From Mycobacterium sp. AZCC_0083 (GTDB taxonomy: Bacteria > Actinomycetota > Actinomycetes > Mycobacteriales > Mycobacteriaceae), in assembly GCF_014202335.1 (NCBI RefSeq), contig NZ_JACHGP010000006.1, forward strand, positions 248,001 through 312,000: a stretch of 64,000 nucleotides of DNA, given 5' to 3'. Made by a program: the position numbers and the translations under genes. Shown piece by piece: positions 1-8,200 of the stretch. How positions within the stretch are numbered: position 1 is the first letter of the stretch; each line of letters starts with the position of its first letter. A model generated the notes under the pieces. The model was given only the letters and a program-made list of their open reading frames with translations, ran no database searches and had not been told where the DNA came from.

Positions 1-456
1 GGCGCATCCCCGACGCCGCAGAGGCGACGCAACACCGCCAAGCAGCAGGTGGTCCTGGAGGTGCTGGGCGGCAGCGACAGGTTTCGCGGTGCTCAGGAGC
101 TCTATTCGCACATCCGTCGCGAACGGCCCGTTCGCATTGGCCTGACCAGTGTCTACCGCATCCTGCGCACCCTCGCCGACGACCGGATCGTCGAAACTCA
201 ACGGGCGGAAGGCGGGGAGATCCTCTACAGGCTGCGCGGATCGCCAGAACATCGCCATTACCTGCTGTGCCGATGGTGCGGCGGGGCCGTTGGATTCACC
301 CTTGCCACGATCGAAGACGACACGGCCGATCTCGTTCGCCGACACCGCTATACCGAGGTCACCCATCACTTCGATCTGTATGGGATCTGCCCGCAATGTC
401 GAACCGCAGCAGATGCCGCTGCCGACGGCGGCGCGCATCGGCCGGAACGGCAGTAG
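1..456 (+). CDS. zur: Fur-family metal repressor, Zur-like (5' end outside window)
   Basis: Metal-sensing winged-helix repressor of the Fur family, probably zinc-responsive. The frame is open from base 1 (reading ...TPQRRRNTAKQQ then VVLEVLGG), so the true start lies upstream; the GTG at 49 is internal because family members carry this basic R-rich stretch before the first helix. About 152 residues are visible. The DNA-binding helix region is around GLTSVYRILRTLADDRIVE. The metal region shows the family pattern H-R-H-Y-L-L-C-R-W-C-G-G, then HHFDLYGICPQC, giving two CxxC pairs for a structural zinc site and His residues for the regulatory site. It sits just upstream of a zinc-type ABC importer with a Zur-box-like site between them, which favours Zur over Fur. 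Assignment to Zur rests on that context; the family call is firm. Confidence 0.85.
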   Translation, partial: GASPTPQRRRNTAKQQVVLEVLGGSDRFRGAQELYSHIRRERPVRIGLTSVYRILRTLADDRIVETQRAEGGEILYRLRGSPEHRHYLLCRWCGGAVGFTLATIEDDTADLVRRHRYTEVTHHFDLYGICPQCRTAADAAADGGAHRPERQ

Positions 457-643
457 TCGCGTGCAACTGCGACGTAAAGGAGCGCGCACCCGCCGGATGG
501 ACGCGACGTCATGCTCGGCTCGGACGCCGCGTGGGATCCAATGGCTCCTGGGTGGCGCGCTGCGCTGAAGGTTCGCCCAGCGAAGTTGAAGGCAATCGGC
601 AGTCTGGTGACAGGTGCGAGGGGCGGACGGATGGTTTATGGTC

Positions 644-670
644 TATCGGAAACGATTCTCATTTCCATTA
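644..670 (+). promoter_or_regulatory. candidate Zur box
   Basis: AT-rich island in otherwise GC-rich DNA, containing GGAAACGATTCTCATTTCC at 648-666 with 5-bp inverted arms GGAAA/TTTCC. It resembles mycobacterial Zur sites of the form GAAAA-TGATTTTCA. It lies about 20 bases upstream of the ATG of the substrate-binding lipoprotein, so an occupied site would block transcription or early elongation of the importer operon. The rest of 457-688 shows nothing else I can support. Confidence 0.55.
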
Positions 671-688
671 AGATTCCGGAGGACCTCC

Positions 689-1639
689 ATGACCCCGCGC
701 TTCCGTCCCCGGATCGCCGCCGTCGGCGCTCTGGCCGCAATCACCCTCGTGCTGGCCGCCTGCGGCTCCACCTCGTCGACGGGATCGTCGTCGACGACTC
801 CGTCCGGTGCGCCCTCGAGCGCGGCAGCCGCCGGCCCCATCAACGTCGTCGCGAGCACCAATGTGTGGGGTGACATCACCAAGCAAATCGGTGGGGATCA
901 CGTCGTGGTGACGTCGATCATGTCCGATCCGAACGCCGACCCGCACCAGTATGAGGCGGACGCCAAGACCGCGGCCGCACTGAGCAAGGCGCAGTTCGTG
1001 ATCGAAAATGGTTTGGGTTACGACGATTTCATGGACAAATTGCTATCGGCGTCACCGAACCCGAGCCGGGCCGTGCTCAACGCAGCTGATGCCATGAAGA
1101 CCTCGGGGCAGGACGCCAACCCGCACATCTGGTACGACATCGCCAAGATTCCCGATGTGGCGTCGGGGATCGCCGACCGGCTTGGCAAGCTTGATTCCGC
1201 CGATGCCGCCACATTCACGGCCAACGCCAAGACGTTCAGCGATAGCCTCGCGCCGATCAACGCAGCGATCGCCAACATCGAGGCCAAGTACCCAGGCGCC
1301 CCGGTCGGCTACACCGAACGCGTGCCGGGCTACCTGGTGGAGGCCGCCGGTTTGAAGTTGGCGACACCCGCGTCGTTCGCACAGTCGATCGAGGATGGCA
1401 ACGATCCGAGCCCAGCCGACAATTCGGCCATGGATGCCGCCCTCACGAGCAAGGCCGTCAAGGTGCTGCTCTACAACGGGCAGGTGACCAGCCCGGCGAC
1501 CGACGCGGTCAAGGAGCTGGCGCAGAAGAGTGGGGTGCCGGTGGTCGGGGTGACCGAGACGTTGCCGCCCACCGATAAGGACTTCCAGGACTGGCAGGTG
1601 CGCCAGATCAACGAAATCACCACCGCGCTCGGGCGGTGA
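689..1639 (+). CDS. znuA: zinc ABC transporter substrate-binding lipoprotein (ZnuA-like)
   Basis: Captures zinc (possibly manganese) outside the membrane and delivers it to the permease. 316 residues from the ATG at 689, which has GGAGG a few bases upstream; longer in-frame starts upstream lack this. The N-terminus is a lipoprotein signal with basic residues, a hydrophobic stretch and lipobox LAAC (Cys at about residue 24), followed by a Ser/Thr-rich linker. The mature part has the cluster A-1 fold motifs: STNVWGDI, DPHQYE and NPHIWYD, whose His residues are the usual metal ligands. There is no long His-rich loop of the type seen in Gram-negative ZnuA. The stop overlaps the GTG of the ATPase gene. 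Metal identity is inferred from the Zur-like context. Confidence 0.85.
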   Translation: MTPRFRPRIAAVGALAAITLVLAACGSTSSTGSSSTTPSGAPSSAAAAGPINVVASTNVWGDITKQIGGDHVVVTSIMSDPNADPHQYEADAKTAAALSKAQFVIENGLGYDDFMDKLLSASPNPSRAVLNAADAMKTSGQDANPHIWYDIAKIPDVASGIADRLGKLDSADAATFTANAKTFSDSLAPINAAIANIEAKYPGAPVGYTERVPGYLVEAAGLKLATPASFAQSIEDGNDPSPADNSAMDAALTSKAVKVLLYNGQVTSPATDAVKELAQKSGVPVVGVTETLPPTDKDFQDWQVRQINEITTALGR

Positions 1640-2493
1640 ACGTGGCCGAGACCGTGTCGTCAGCGCAACCGACCGTTGAGCTGCGCCGGGCCGGCCTGGC
1701 CTACGGGGGCCGTCAGCTGTGGCAAAACATGGACCTCACCGTGGCGCCGGGTGAGTTCGTCGCCGTGCTCGGCCCCAATGGCAGCGGCAAGACCTCGCTG
1801 GTCAAGGGGCTGTTGGGGTTGACTCTGCTGTCCTCAGGATCAGTGCAGGTCTGCGGAGCCCCGCCGCGCCGGGGCAGCAGCGACATCGGCTACATCCCCC
1901 AGCAGAAGAGTTTCGACCGCGATTTGCCGATCCGGGGAATCGACCTGGTGCGCCTGGGCCTGGACGGGCACCGGTGGGGTATCGGGCTGCCGAGCCGGCG
2001 GCGGCGACGGCGGGTCGAGGAGGCGATCGCGTCCGTGGGCGCAACGCGTTTCGCACGCTCTCCCATCGGAAGCCTCTCGGGAGGAGAGCAGCAGCGGTTG
2101 CGCATCGCCCAAGCACTCGTGGGTGACCCGCAGCTGCTGCTGTGCGACGAACCGTTGCTGTCCCTGGATCTCAAGCACCAGCGCGAGGTCGTCGAGCAGA
2201 TCGACGCCCAGCGCCGCACATCCGACATCTCGGTATTGTTCGTGACCCACGAGATCAACCCGATCATGGCCGTCGTGGATCGCGTCTTGTACCTGGTGGG
2301 CACTCGATGGGCGGTCGGAACACCGGCGGAGATCTTCACCAGCGCAAAGCTTTCCGAGCTGTATCAAACAGACGTCGAGGTGCTGGAGGCGGGCGGGCGC
2401 ATCGTCGTCGTCGGTGCACCGGACAGCCAGCACGCCGAGGCCGGTAGTTCGCACTACCACCACCCTTTGGGCCAGGAGGTCATCGTCCGATGA
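1636..2493 (+). CDS. znuC: zinc ABC transporter ATP-binding protein (ZnuC-like)
   Basis: ATPase that drives metal import through the neighbouring permease. 285 residues. Walker A GPNGSGKTSL near residue 49, signature LSGGEQQRLRIAQAL near 149, Walker B LLLCDEPLLSLD near 170, and the switch His in FVTHE. The C-terminal tail is His-rich (HAEAGSSHYHHP), which could hold metal near the membrane; that role is only a guess. The GTG start overlaps the upstream stop by four bases (GTGA) and the end overlaps the permease start by four bases (ATGA), so the three subunits are translationally coupled. Confidence 0.88.
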   Translation: MNVAETVSSAQPTVELRRAGLAYGGRQLWQNMDLTVAPGEFVAVLGPNGSGKTSLVKGLLGLTLLSSGSVQVCGAPPRRGSSDIGYIPQQKSFDRDLPIRGIDLVRLGLDGHRWGIGLPSRRRRRRVEEAIASVGATRFARSPIGSLSGGEQQRLRIAQALVGDPQLLLCDEPLLSLDLKHQREVVEQIDAQRRTSDISVLFVTHEINPIMAVVDRVLYLVGTRWAVGTPAEIFTSAKLSELYQTDVEVLEAGGRIVVVGAPDSQHAEAGSSHYHHPLGQEVIVR

Positions 2494-3443
2494 CGCTGTC
2501 GGACTACCTGACGGAAACCTTCGTCCGCAACGCGCTGATCGCCGCCACCCTGGTGGCGATCACCGCAGGGCTGATCGGGCCGGTGGTCATCATGCGCGAC
2601 CTCGCGTTCGCCGTACACGGCACCGCCGAGTTGGCGTTCACCGGAGCCGCGGCAGGCCTGCTGGTGGCCGACGATCCGCTGCTGGGTGCACTGTTGGGCT
2701 CGATCGTGGTGGCAACTGCTTTCGGCTTCCTGGGGAACCGTGTACGCGAACGGAATTCGGCGATCGGGGTGATCTTGGCGTTCGGACTCGGCGTCGGTGT
2801 TTATCTGCTGTCGCTGTACAAAGGGTTCGCCACTGCGGCGACCAACATCCTGTTCGGGCAGATCTTCGGGGTGAGTCCCGGTCAGATCACCCTGCTCACG
2901 GCCATCGCGGTCGGTGTACTGATTGCAATGGTGCTGTTGTACCGGCCGCTGCTGTTCGCGTCGGTGGATCCCGAGCTGGCTGAGGCCCGCGGCGTGCGCA
3001 CCCGGCTGGTCGGTCTGCTGTTCGTCTACGTCCTGGCGCTCACCGTCACCGAGGCCGCCCAGGTTGTCGGCACCTTGTTGGTCCTGAGCCTGGCCATCAC
3101 GCCCGCAGCGGCGGCCAGCCGCCTCAGCGCTCGAACCCCGGTTGTCATCGGCATCTCGATCGCGTTTGCTCTGATCGCAGCCGATGGCGGCTTGGCGCTG
3201 AGCCTCATTCACTCGGACGTCAAAGCCAGTGTGTTCATCTCGGCGATCAGTTTCGCGTTCTATGTCCTTGCCCGAGTGGGCGCCCGGTGGATCCTGCCTG
3301 CACTCACCAGCCGCCGACATGCGTCGGGACATTCCGGCACCCGCGGCGAGACGATGCCGCATGCCCACGCGCGCGACCCGGCACCTGGCGGCGCTGGCGT
3401 AACGTCAGTGGCGACTTCTGAGCGAGGGGACGGGGTCGGATGA
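2490..3443 (+). CDS. znuB: zinc ABC transporter permease (ZnuB-like, ABC-3 family)
   Basis: Membrane channel subunit of the metal importer, 317 residues, with about eight hydrophobic segments. It carries ABC-3 family features: RDLAFAVHGTAELAFTGAAAG near the N-terminus, then an ATPase-contact region around VDPELAEARGVRTRLVGLLF, then VVGTLLVLSLAITPAAAASRL. A hydrophilic tail of about 50 residues follows the last membrane helix. The ATG overlaps the ATPase stop (ATGA) and the stop overlaps the start of the small PacL-like gene (ATGA), so all four genes belong to one operon. Confidence 0.85.
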   Translation: MTLSDYLTETFVRNALIAATLVAITAGLIGPVVIMRDLAFAVHGTAELAFTGAAAGLLVADDPLLGALLGSIVVATAFGFLGNRVRERNSAIGVILAFGLGVGVYLLSLYKGFATAATNILFGQIFGVSPGQITLLTAIAVGVLIAMVLLYRPLLFASVDPELAEARGVRTRLVGLLFVYVLALTVTEAAQVVGTLLVLSLAITPAAAASRLSARTPVVIGISIAFALIAADGGLALSLIHSDVKASVFISAISFAFYVLARVGARWILPALTSRRHASGHSGTRGETMPHAHARDPAPGGAGVTSVATSERGDGVG

Positions 3444-3592
3444 TCGCGCACGGATTCTTCGCCAATGTTGCTGGAACTGTGGTTACCGGGGCTCTCGGGG
3501 CGGCCGCCTACGATGCGTTGCGCCGGGTTGCTGCCAAGGCGCCCGTCCACGAGGCTGCCGCAATCTCGTCGACCTGGCCAGCAACACCGTGA
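3440..3592 (+). CDS. truncated PacL-like (DUF1490) small membrane protein
   Basis: 50-residue product, ATG overlapping the permease stop by four bases. The sequence MIAHGFFANVAGTVVTGALG, then AAAYDALRRVAAKAPVHEAA, matches the N-terminal membrane half of DUF1490 proteins, the family of mycobacterial PacL metal chaperones (Rv3269, Rv1993c) that accompany P-type ATPases CtpC and CtpV. Family members run to roughly 90-100 residues with a Glu/Ala-rich arm and an acidic/His metal-binding end. Here the frame stops after STWPATP and that half is missing; the other frames downstream do not restore it. It may be a minimal membrane partner or a decayed gene. The importer context is unusual for the family. 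Confidence 0.6.
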   Translation: MIAHGFFANVAGTVVTGALGAAAYDALRRVAAKAPVHEAAAISSTWPATP

Positions 3593-3794
3593 GACGCCGG
3601 TTTCGATCAGGCGTCTGCAAACCAGTAGATAGATGAATCGTCATCGGCCCACGCCGACGCTGCACATGGAGACTTGCACAACCGTAGGGTTCTAGGAACC
3701 GCCACGAAGATGACAAAATCTCATCCGCCATCATGATGACAATCCCGCAAGGCCGCGTGTAGAGGCGTCCCGATCCGCCGCGCAGAGTGACAAC

Positions 3795-6700
3795 CTACAT
3801 CGGGCGTCGCGTCAGCGGCACCACCGATGCGGCCAACGCACCCACGCTGATCAGCGCCAGCAACTGAACGCCCCAGGAGTGGCCGAGGTATCCGTCGACC
3901 GAGCGCCACGGGTATCGGCTGAGCGCCGCACCCGCCAGGATCAGCCCGCCAGCGGCGGCGCCGACCGTGACCCGGTCCGACGACTTCGGTGGCAGGAACC
4001 GGCGCAGCGCGATGCAGGCGGCCATCACCACCGCTCCCACGGGGCCTGCGGCGACGAATCCGACTGCGAGGACGGCGAGTCCGGCCACCAGAGTGTTGGG
4101 CTGCCATGGGCGCGCCGGTTCGCTGGATGGCACCTTCCTTCGGACGGGAAGCCAGGCCAGCAGGGCGAGCAACGGCAGCAGCGCCAGGCCGCCGAACAAC
4201 CCGATGCGGTAGGTGGTGTTCGAGGCGAACTCCAGAACGATCGGGCCGGACGTGCCCGGCGGAACGACCCAGCCCTGTTGCCAGCCGTTGACCGTCACCG
4301 GGGTCAGGGTGGATCCGTCGGGTGCGTGCGCCCGCCATCCCGGGTTGATGCTCTCGGGCACCACCAGCACCTGAGCCGTCGGGGATGCGCTGACGTCGAC
4401 CTCGCGGTGATCGGAGGCCCAGCGTCCAGTCTTGGCCGGGGTGGCGGGGGCGCCGCGCACCTGCGCGGCGAGCGGGCCCGCCAACTGGACTCCGTCGACG
4501 ACGAACGCCGGACCGGGGCTGACCAGAAACTCCTGCTCGCCAGGCGGCAGGGCGATCGGTGCGGTCTGGCATGGCCGTGCGGGGATGGGTTCGTCGTCGA
4601 GCAGGGCGCCGACGGTGGTGGTGACCGACGTCTGTACGAACTGCCCTGCGATGGCGATGATCGGGCCACGCCCACACGGCAGCGAGATGGTCCTGGCCCG
4701 GTTGCGCGTCGGATCGGCGGCGGCGATGGGCGCTCCACGAGCGTCGAGTGCCGTGACCTCGGCCAAGCCGGGTGGCTTGAGCTGGTCGAAACCCAGTGCG
4801 GTGCGGTCGATTACGTCGTCCCAGTCCAGGATCGACAACTTGATGGTGTCGGTCACCCTTGGGCGCAACGGCACCGTCTGTGCACCGCCGTCGGGGTCGA
4901 GCCGACGGACCTGCGGCCCGTCGCCGAGGTCGACGGCGACCATCTTCGGGTGCGCGGGCAGCGGCGACGCGCTCGGCGTCAGACGCAGCGCGGTGACCTC
5001 CGTCGGGGCGGGTAGCCGGACCTGGAGGTTGGGTGCGGTCCGGTACTGCACCACGTTCTGCTGCGCGGTCCACGCGGTGCGGGGATCGCCGTCGGTGGCG
5101 GCGTAGGTCGAACCGAGCACGTCGATCGGGTCGGCGTCGCCCACCGCGTACGTCGTGCCCGGCGGTCTGATCAGGTCGGCCAGGTTGGGGCCCTGCCGCG
5201 CGCGCAGCCACACCGTCGGCACCACCTGGGTGGCTTCCGGCACGGTCAGAGTGCGGCTCAAGTTGACCGGTTCCTCTGGCGATGACGCCATGGCCGCGGC
5301 GCACAGCACGCCGACGGGGCCGTCCGCGCAACCGGGGCGGCCGAGCAGATCAGAACCCAGATCCCATTGCGCGACAGTCGATCCCGGTGGCGGGCCAGGC
5401 ACCATGACGGTGTGCCGCAGGCTCACCTGGTGGGCGAACCCCGACGCGTCGTACTGGGTGACGGTGAAGTCGGTGATGCCGAACTGAACCCCCGGCGAGC
5501 CGTCATTGGTGCCGACCGCGGTGAACCGGACCCACGGGGTCTCGCCGTACGGCAGGGCGGCGGTGAGCGGCTTGCCTGGTTCGTCGAACCGAATCGTGCT
5601 GGTGCCGTTGGCGGTGGCCACCTCGATGCGGCGGACCTGCGCGCCGACCGCGGTGGCGCTCGGGGTGATGGTGATCGTCGCGTTCGCGATCGGATGGTCG
5701 AAGTCGACCTGCAGCCACTGTCCGACGGCGGATTGCAGGGCGCTGGACACCCAACTGGTCGACGAGTCCCCGTCGATGGCCGCGGCGGGACCAAGTGCTG
5801 TGGCGACGTTGGGCAGCGACGTCGAGTCGGCTGCCGAACTCGACGTCGAAAGCCTTCCACCAGGCCACTTTCCGTAGACGAGGTCGGCGCCTCCCGCCGG
5901 GTAGTCGAGGACCCGGTTGAAGGTGTGTCTGATGTCGCCGGGGGCGCGGATCGCCGAGGAGTGGTCGTCGACGCGGCCGTAGTCGGTCTCGCGCGCGAGC
6001 GGGCTGTCGGTGACGGTGACGACAGGGGCGGGCAACCCGGCGCGTTCGGCGTCGGTGGTGAGCAACATCGGGCCTAGCGGTGGTTGCCCGAGCAGGCGTC
6101 TGCGCTCGTCGAGTCGCAGCAGCGCCTCCGGTCCGCCGTCGACGCGGGCCATCGCGTCGGCGTCGGTGAGGTACGGCTGGGTGGGCACAGAATTCGGTCC
6201 AGAGGCGTCCACGCGGTAGATCTCCACTGCCGGGTAGCGTGGCCGCAGCCCGCTGTCGGTGATGAACCCCTCCAGCGTTCCCGGGCCGACCGGATCGCCG
6301 AACTGCGCCACCTTCGTCAGGCCCGGCGATCCGTCGATGGTGCGGTGAACCAGCAACGGGCGTGCCGAACGCGATGTGTCGGGGTCCAGGTCGTTGCGCA
6401 TCACGACATACGAAATACCTTGCCGCGCAAGGGTATCGGCGAGACCTGCGGACGGGCGCCCGGCGGCGAACAGACGTTGCACCGAGTCAAGCGCGCGGAT
6501 GGTCTGCGGCGGTGTCAGCGGAATCGAATCGCGAACCCCCCACGGGCTGTCGCCGAGAACCTGCAGCGGTTCGTCGTGACTGTTGCCCCACGTCTCAGTG
6601 GCGAAGGGGGCGCCTGGCACGACAAGCACCCGGCCCCGGTCTGCATTGTGCGAGTCGAGCCAGTCGGCGGTGTCATGCCAGTACTGCGGGATCGCCGTGA

Positions 6701-7982
6701 ACGTGCCAGGCGGAGCGAGCCGGCCCGTCCATGCCAACGACGTGCCCGCTGCGAGCGCGACGAGCACGACGATGCCGACGGCCACCCGCTTGTCGCGTTC
6801 GGGATGTGCGTAAGCGCTCACCAACTGACGTCGTGGCATGCTGCCCGGCAGCGGAACGCGGCTCAACAGATGGGCAAGGCCGAGCGCGATCGGAAGCCGG
6901 ATCAGCGGCTCGAGCTTGTGCACGTTGCGCACCGGGGTGCCCGCCGCGTCGAGGAACGTCTGCACCTGGTGGGCGAAGGGCGACCCGAGGCCACCGGAGT
7001 AGCTCACCACCAGCAGTGCCAAGCCGACCAGGAGCACCGTGATCAGCCGACCCCGCGCAGGCATGGTCCGCATCGCAAGGCCTGCCAGTCCCGCCGCGGC
7101 AACCAGCGTCGTCGCCAGGACCGCCACCGAACCCGTCACCAGCGACGAACTCGCCGTCGCGTTGGGCGAGACGAAGGGGGTCCAGCTGTAGGTTCCGCGC
7201 AGGATTTCGGTCAGCGACAGCCATTGCGTGGTGACGCCGGAGGATTCGATGAAGTCGAGGAACGGCGGGCTGACCCGGCCGAGCAGCACCAGCGCGACCA
7301 CCCACCAGAGCACCGCGAGCACCGTGCACGCCGCCCACCACGCGGTGAACCGCCACCACGATTTGTTCGGCCGGTGTGCGGCCCACCAGATCACCGCGGC
7401 CAGACACGCGGTCAGGGTGGCCACCGCGTTGACCGCCCCCATCAAGGCGACCGCCACCGCCGAGCGGGCGGCCAGTACCCGCACTCGGGGATCGCCTCGC
7501 AGGGCCAGGATCACCGGTAGCAGCACCCACGGCGCCAGCATCATCGGCAGCGTCTCCGACGAGATCGCGCCGAGCGTGGTCAGCACGCGCGGGGACAACA
7601 CGAACGCCAATCCGGCGATCACCCGGGACGAGGTGGTGCCGATGCCAAGCGCCTCCGCGACGCGCAGCAGACCCCAGAATCCGGCCATGAGTAGTAGTGC
7701 CCACCACAGCCGCTGCGTCACCCAGCCAGGCAGCCCGAGCACATCACCGGCGAGGAAGAAGGCCCCGTGCGGAAAGAGGTAGCCGTAGGCCTGGTTCTGC
7801 GACTGGCCGAACGGCAGGTCGCTGTTCCACAGATTCGCCGCGCGCGCGAGGAAGCGCAGCGGGTTGGCGGTGAGATCAAGTTTGGTGTCGGGGGAGATCT
7901 GTCCTGGCGACTGCGCGAACGCGAGGATCAGTGCTGCGGCAGCGACCACCCACAGCCAGCGCCGCGCCAGGGGCGCGACCAC
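3795..7982 (-). CDS. aftD: arabinofuranosyltransferase AftD
   Basis: GT-C-fold membrane enzyme that adds alpha-D-arabinofuranose from decaprenylphosphoryl-arabinose during arabinogalactan and lipoarabinomannan assembly; acts at the outer face of the plasma membrane. 1395 residues from the GTG at 7982 (VVAPLARRW); a longer frame to 8039 would overlap the upstream gene and lacks homologous sequence. The N-terminal part has about eleven membrane helices with the family sequence DTKLDLTANPLRFL and LWNSDLPFGQSQNQAYGYLF. The large middle part contains discoidin-like carbohydrate-binding folds (for example around AAIDGDSSTSWVSS). The C-terminus ends in about four more helices. It follows the DUF2613 gene with a 4-base gap, as in Rv0236c/Rv0236A. 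Essential in the mycobacteria studied. Confidence 0.93.
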   Translation of the reverse strand: MVAPLARRWLWVVAAAALILAFAQSPGQISPDTKLDLTANPLRFLARAANLWNSDLPFGQSQNQAYGYLFPHGAFFLAGDVLGLPGWVTQRLWWALLLMAGFWGLLRVAEALGIGTTSSRVIAGLAFVLSPRVLTTLGAISSETLPMMLAPWVLLPVILALRGDPRVRVLAARSAVAVALMGAVNAVATLTACLAAVIWWAAHRPNKSWWRFTAWWAACTVLAVLWWVVALVLLGRVSPPFLDFIESSGVTTQWLSLTEILRGTYSWTPFVSPNATASSSLVTGSVAVLATTLVAAAGLAGLAMRTMPARGRLITVLLVGLALLVVSYSGGLGSPFAHQVQTFLDAAGTPVRNVHKLEPLIRLPIALGLAHLLSRVPLPGSMPRRQLVSAYAHPERDKRVAVGIVVLVALAAGTSLAWTGRLAPPGTFTAIPQYWHDTADWLDSHNADRGRVLVVPGAPFATETWGNSHDEPLQVLGDSPWGVRDSIPLTPPQTIRALDSVQRLFAAGRPSAGLADTLARQGISYVVMRNDLDPDTSRSARPLLVHRTIDGSPGLTKVAQFGDPVGPGTLEGFITDSGLRPRYPAVEIYRVDASGPNSVPTQPYLTDADAMARVDGGPEALLRLDERRRLLGQPPLGPMLLTTDAERAGLPAPVVTVTDSPLARETDYGRVDDHSSAIRAPGDIRHTFNRVLDYPAGGADLVYGKWPGGRLSTSSSAADSTSLPNVATALGPAAAIDGDSSTSWVSSALQSAVGQWLQVDFDHPIANATITITPSATAVGAQVRRIEVATANGTSTIRFDEPGKPLTAALPYGETPWVRFTAVGTNDGSPGVQFGITDFTVTQYDASGFAHQVSLRHTVMVPGPPPGSTVAQWDLGSDLLGRPGCADGPVGVLCAAAMASSPEEPVNLSRTLTVPEATQVVPTVWLRARQGPNLADLIRPPGTTYAVGDADPIDVLGSTYAATDGDPRTAWTAQQNVVQYRTAPNLQVRLPAPTEVTALRLTPSASPLPAHPKMVAVDLGDGPQVRRLDPDGGAQTVPLRPRVTDTIKLSILDWDDVIDRTALGFDQLKPPGLAEVTALDARGAPIAAADPTRNRARTISLPCGRGPIIAIAGQFVQTSVTTTVGALLDDEPIPARPCQTAPIALPPGEQEFLVSPGPAFVVDGVQLAGPLAAQVRGAPATPAKTGRWASDHREVDVSASPTAQVLVVPESINPGWRAHAPDGSTLTPVTVNGWQQGWVVPPGTSGPIVLEFASNTTYRIGLFGGLALLPLLALLAWLPVRRKVPSSEPARPWQPNTLVAGLAVLAVGFVAAGPVGAVVMAACIALRRFLPPKSSDRVTVGAAAGGLILAGAALSRYPWRSVDGYLGHSWGVQLLALISVGALAASVVPLTRRPM

Positions 7983-7986
7983 GGAG

Positions 7987-8160
7987 CTAACCTCTGTCGC
8001 CGTACTCGACCCTGTTGAGTACCGACGACGCGGGGTCACCGGCCTGGACGGGGGGCTTGGTGTCTTGCTGGACCATCAGCGTCAAACCGAATACGGCGGC
8101 CGCGCCGAGCAGAAGTCCGACGACGACGCTCGCGGCGGCGGGCAAGACGAAGCGGTCCAC
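7987..8160 (-). CDS. DUF2613 small membrane protein (Rv0236A-like)
   Basis: 57-residue protein starting at GTG (8160). One hydrophobic helix, FVLPAAASVVVGLLLGAAAV through FGLTLMV, follows a short basic start; a polar tail ends in NRVEYGDRG. It matches the small predicted secreted/membrane protein always found before aftD in mycobacteria. The stop lies 4 bases before the aftD start, so the two are co-transcribed and probably coupled. Function is unknown; an accessory subunit or stabiliser of AftD is a reasonable guess from the fixed linkage. The next gene, lpqI, is divergent, so the promoter must lie in the short space 8161-8200. Confidence 0.8.
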   Translation of the reverse strand: MDRFVLPAAASVVVGLLLGAAAVFGLTLMVQQDTKPPVQAGDPASSVLNRVEYGDRG

Positions 8161-8200
8161 CGGGCCAAGGTAGCACGCGTCCCCACTAGTCTCGGGTGTC

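Noticed and set aside
3681..3700. Short dyad GGTTCTAGGAACC in the gap between the zinc operon and aftD
   Set aside because: Only 5-bp arms and no gene start near it; both flanking genes end here. The 202-base gap 3593-3794 shows nothing else.
3721..5331. 536-codon minus-strand frame at the 3' end of aftD
   Set aside because: Out-of-frame shadow of aftD with Arg/Gly/Pro-rich translation; the aftD frame carries the known family sequence.
6084..7520. Long open frame (478 codons) on the plus strand inside aftD
   Set aside because: Antisense to a firmly identified gene; composition rich in Arg, Gln and His as expected of a high-GC shadow; no motif.
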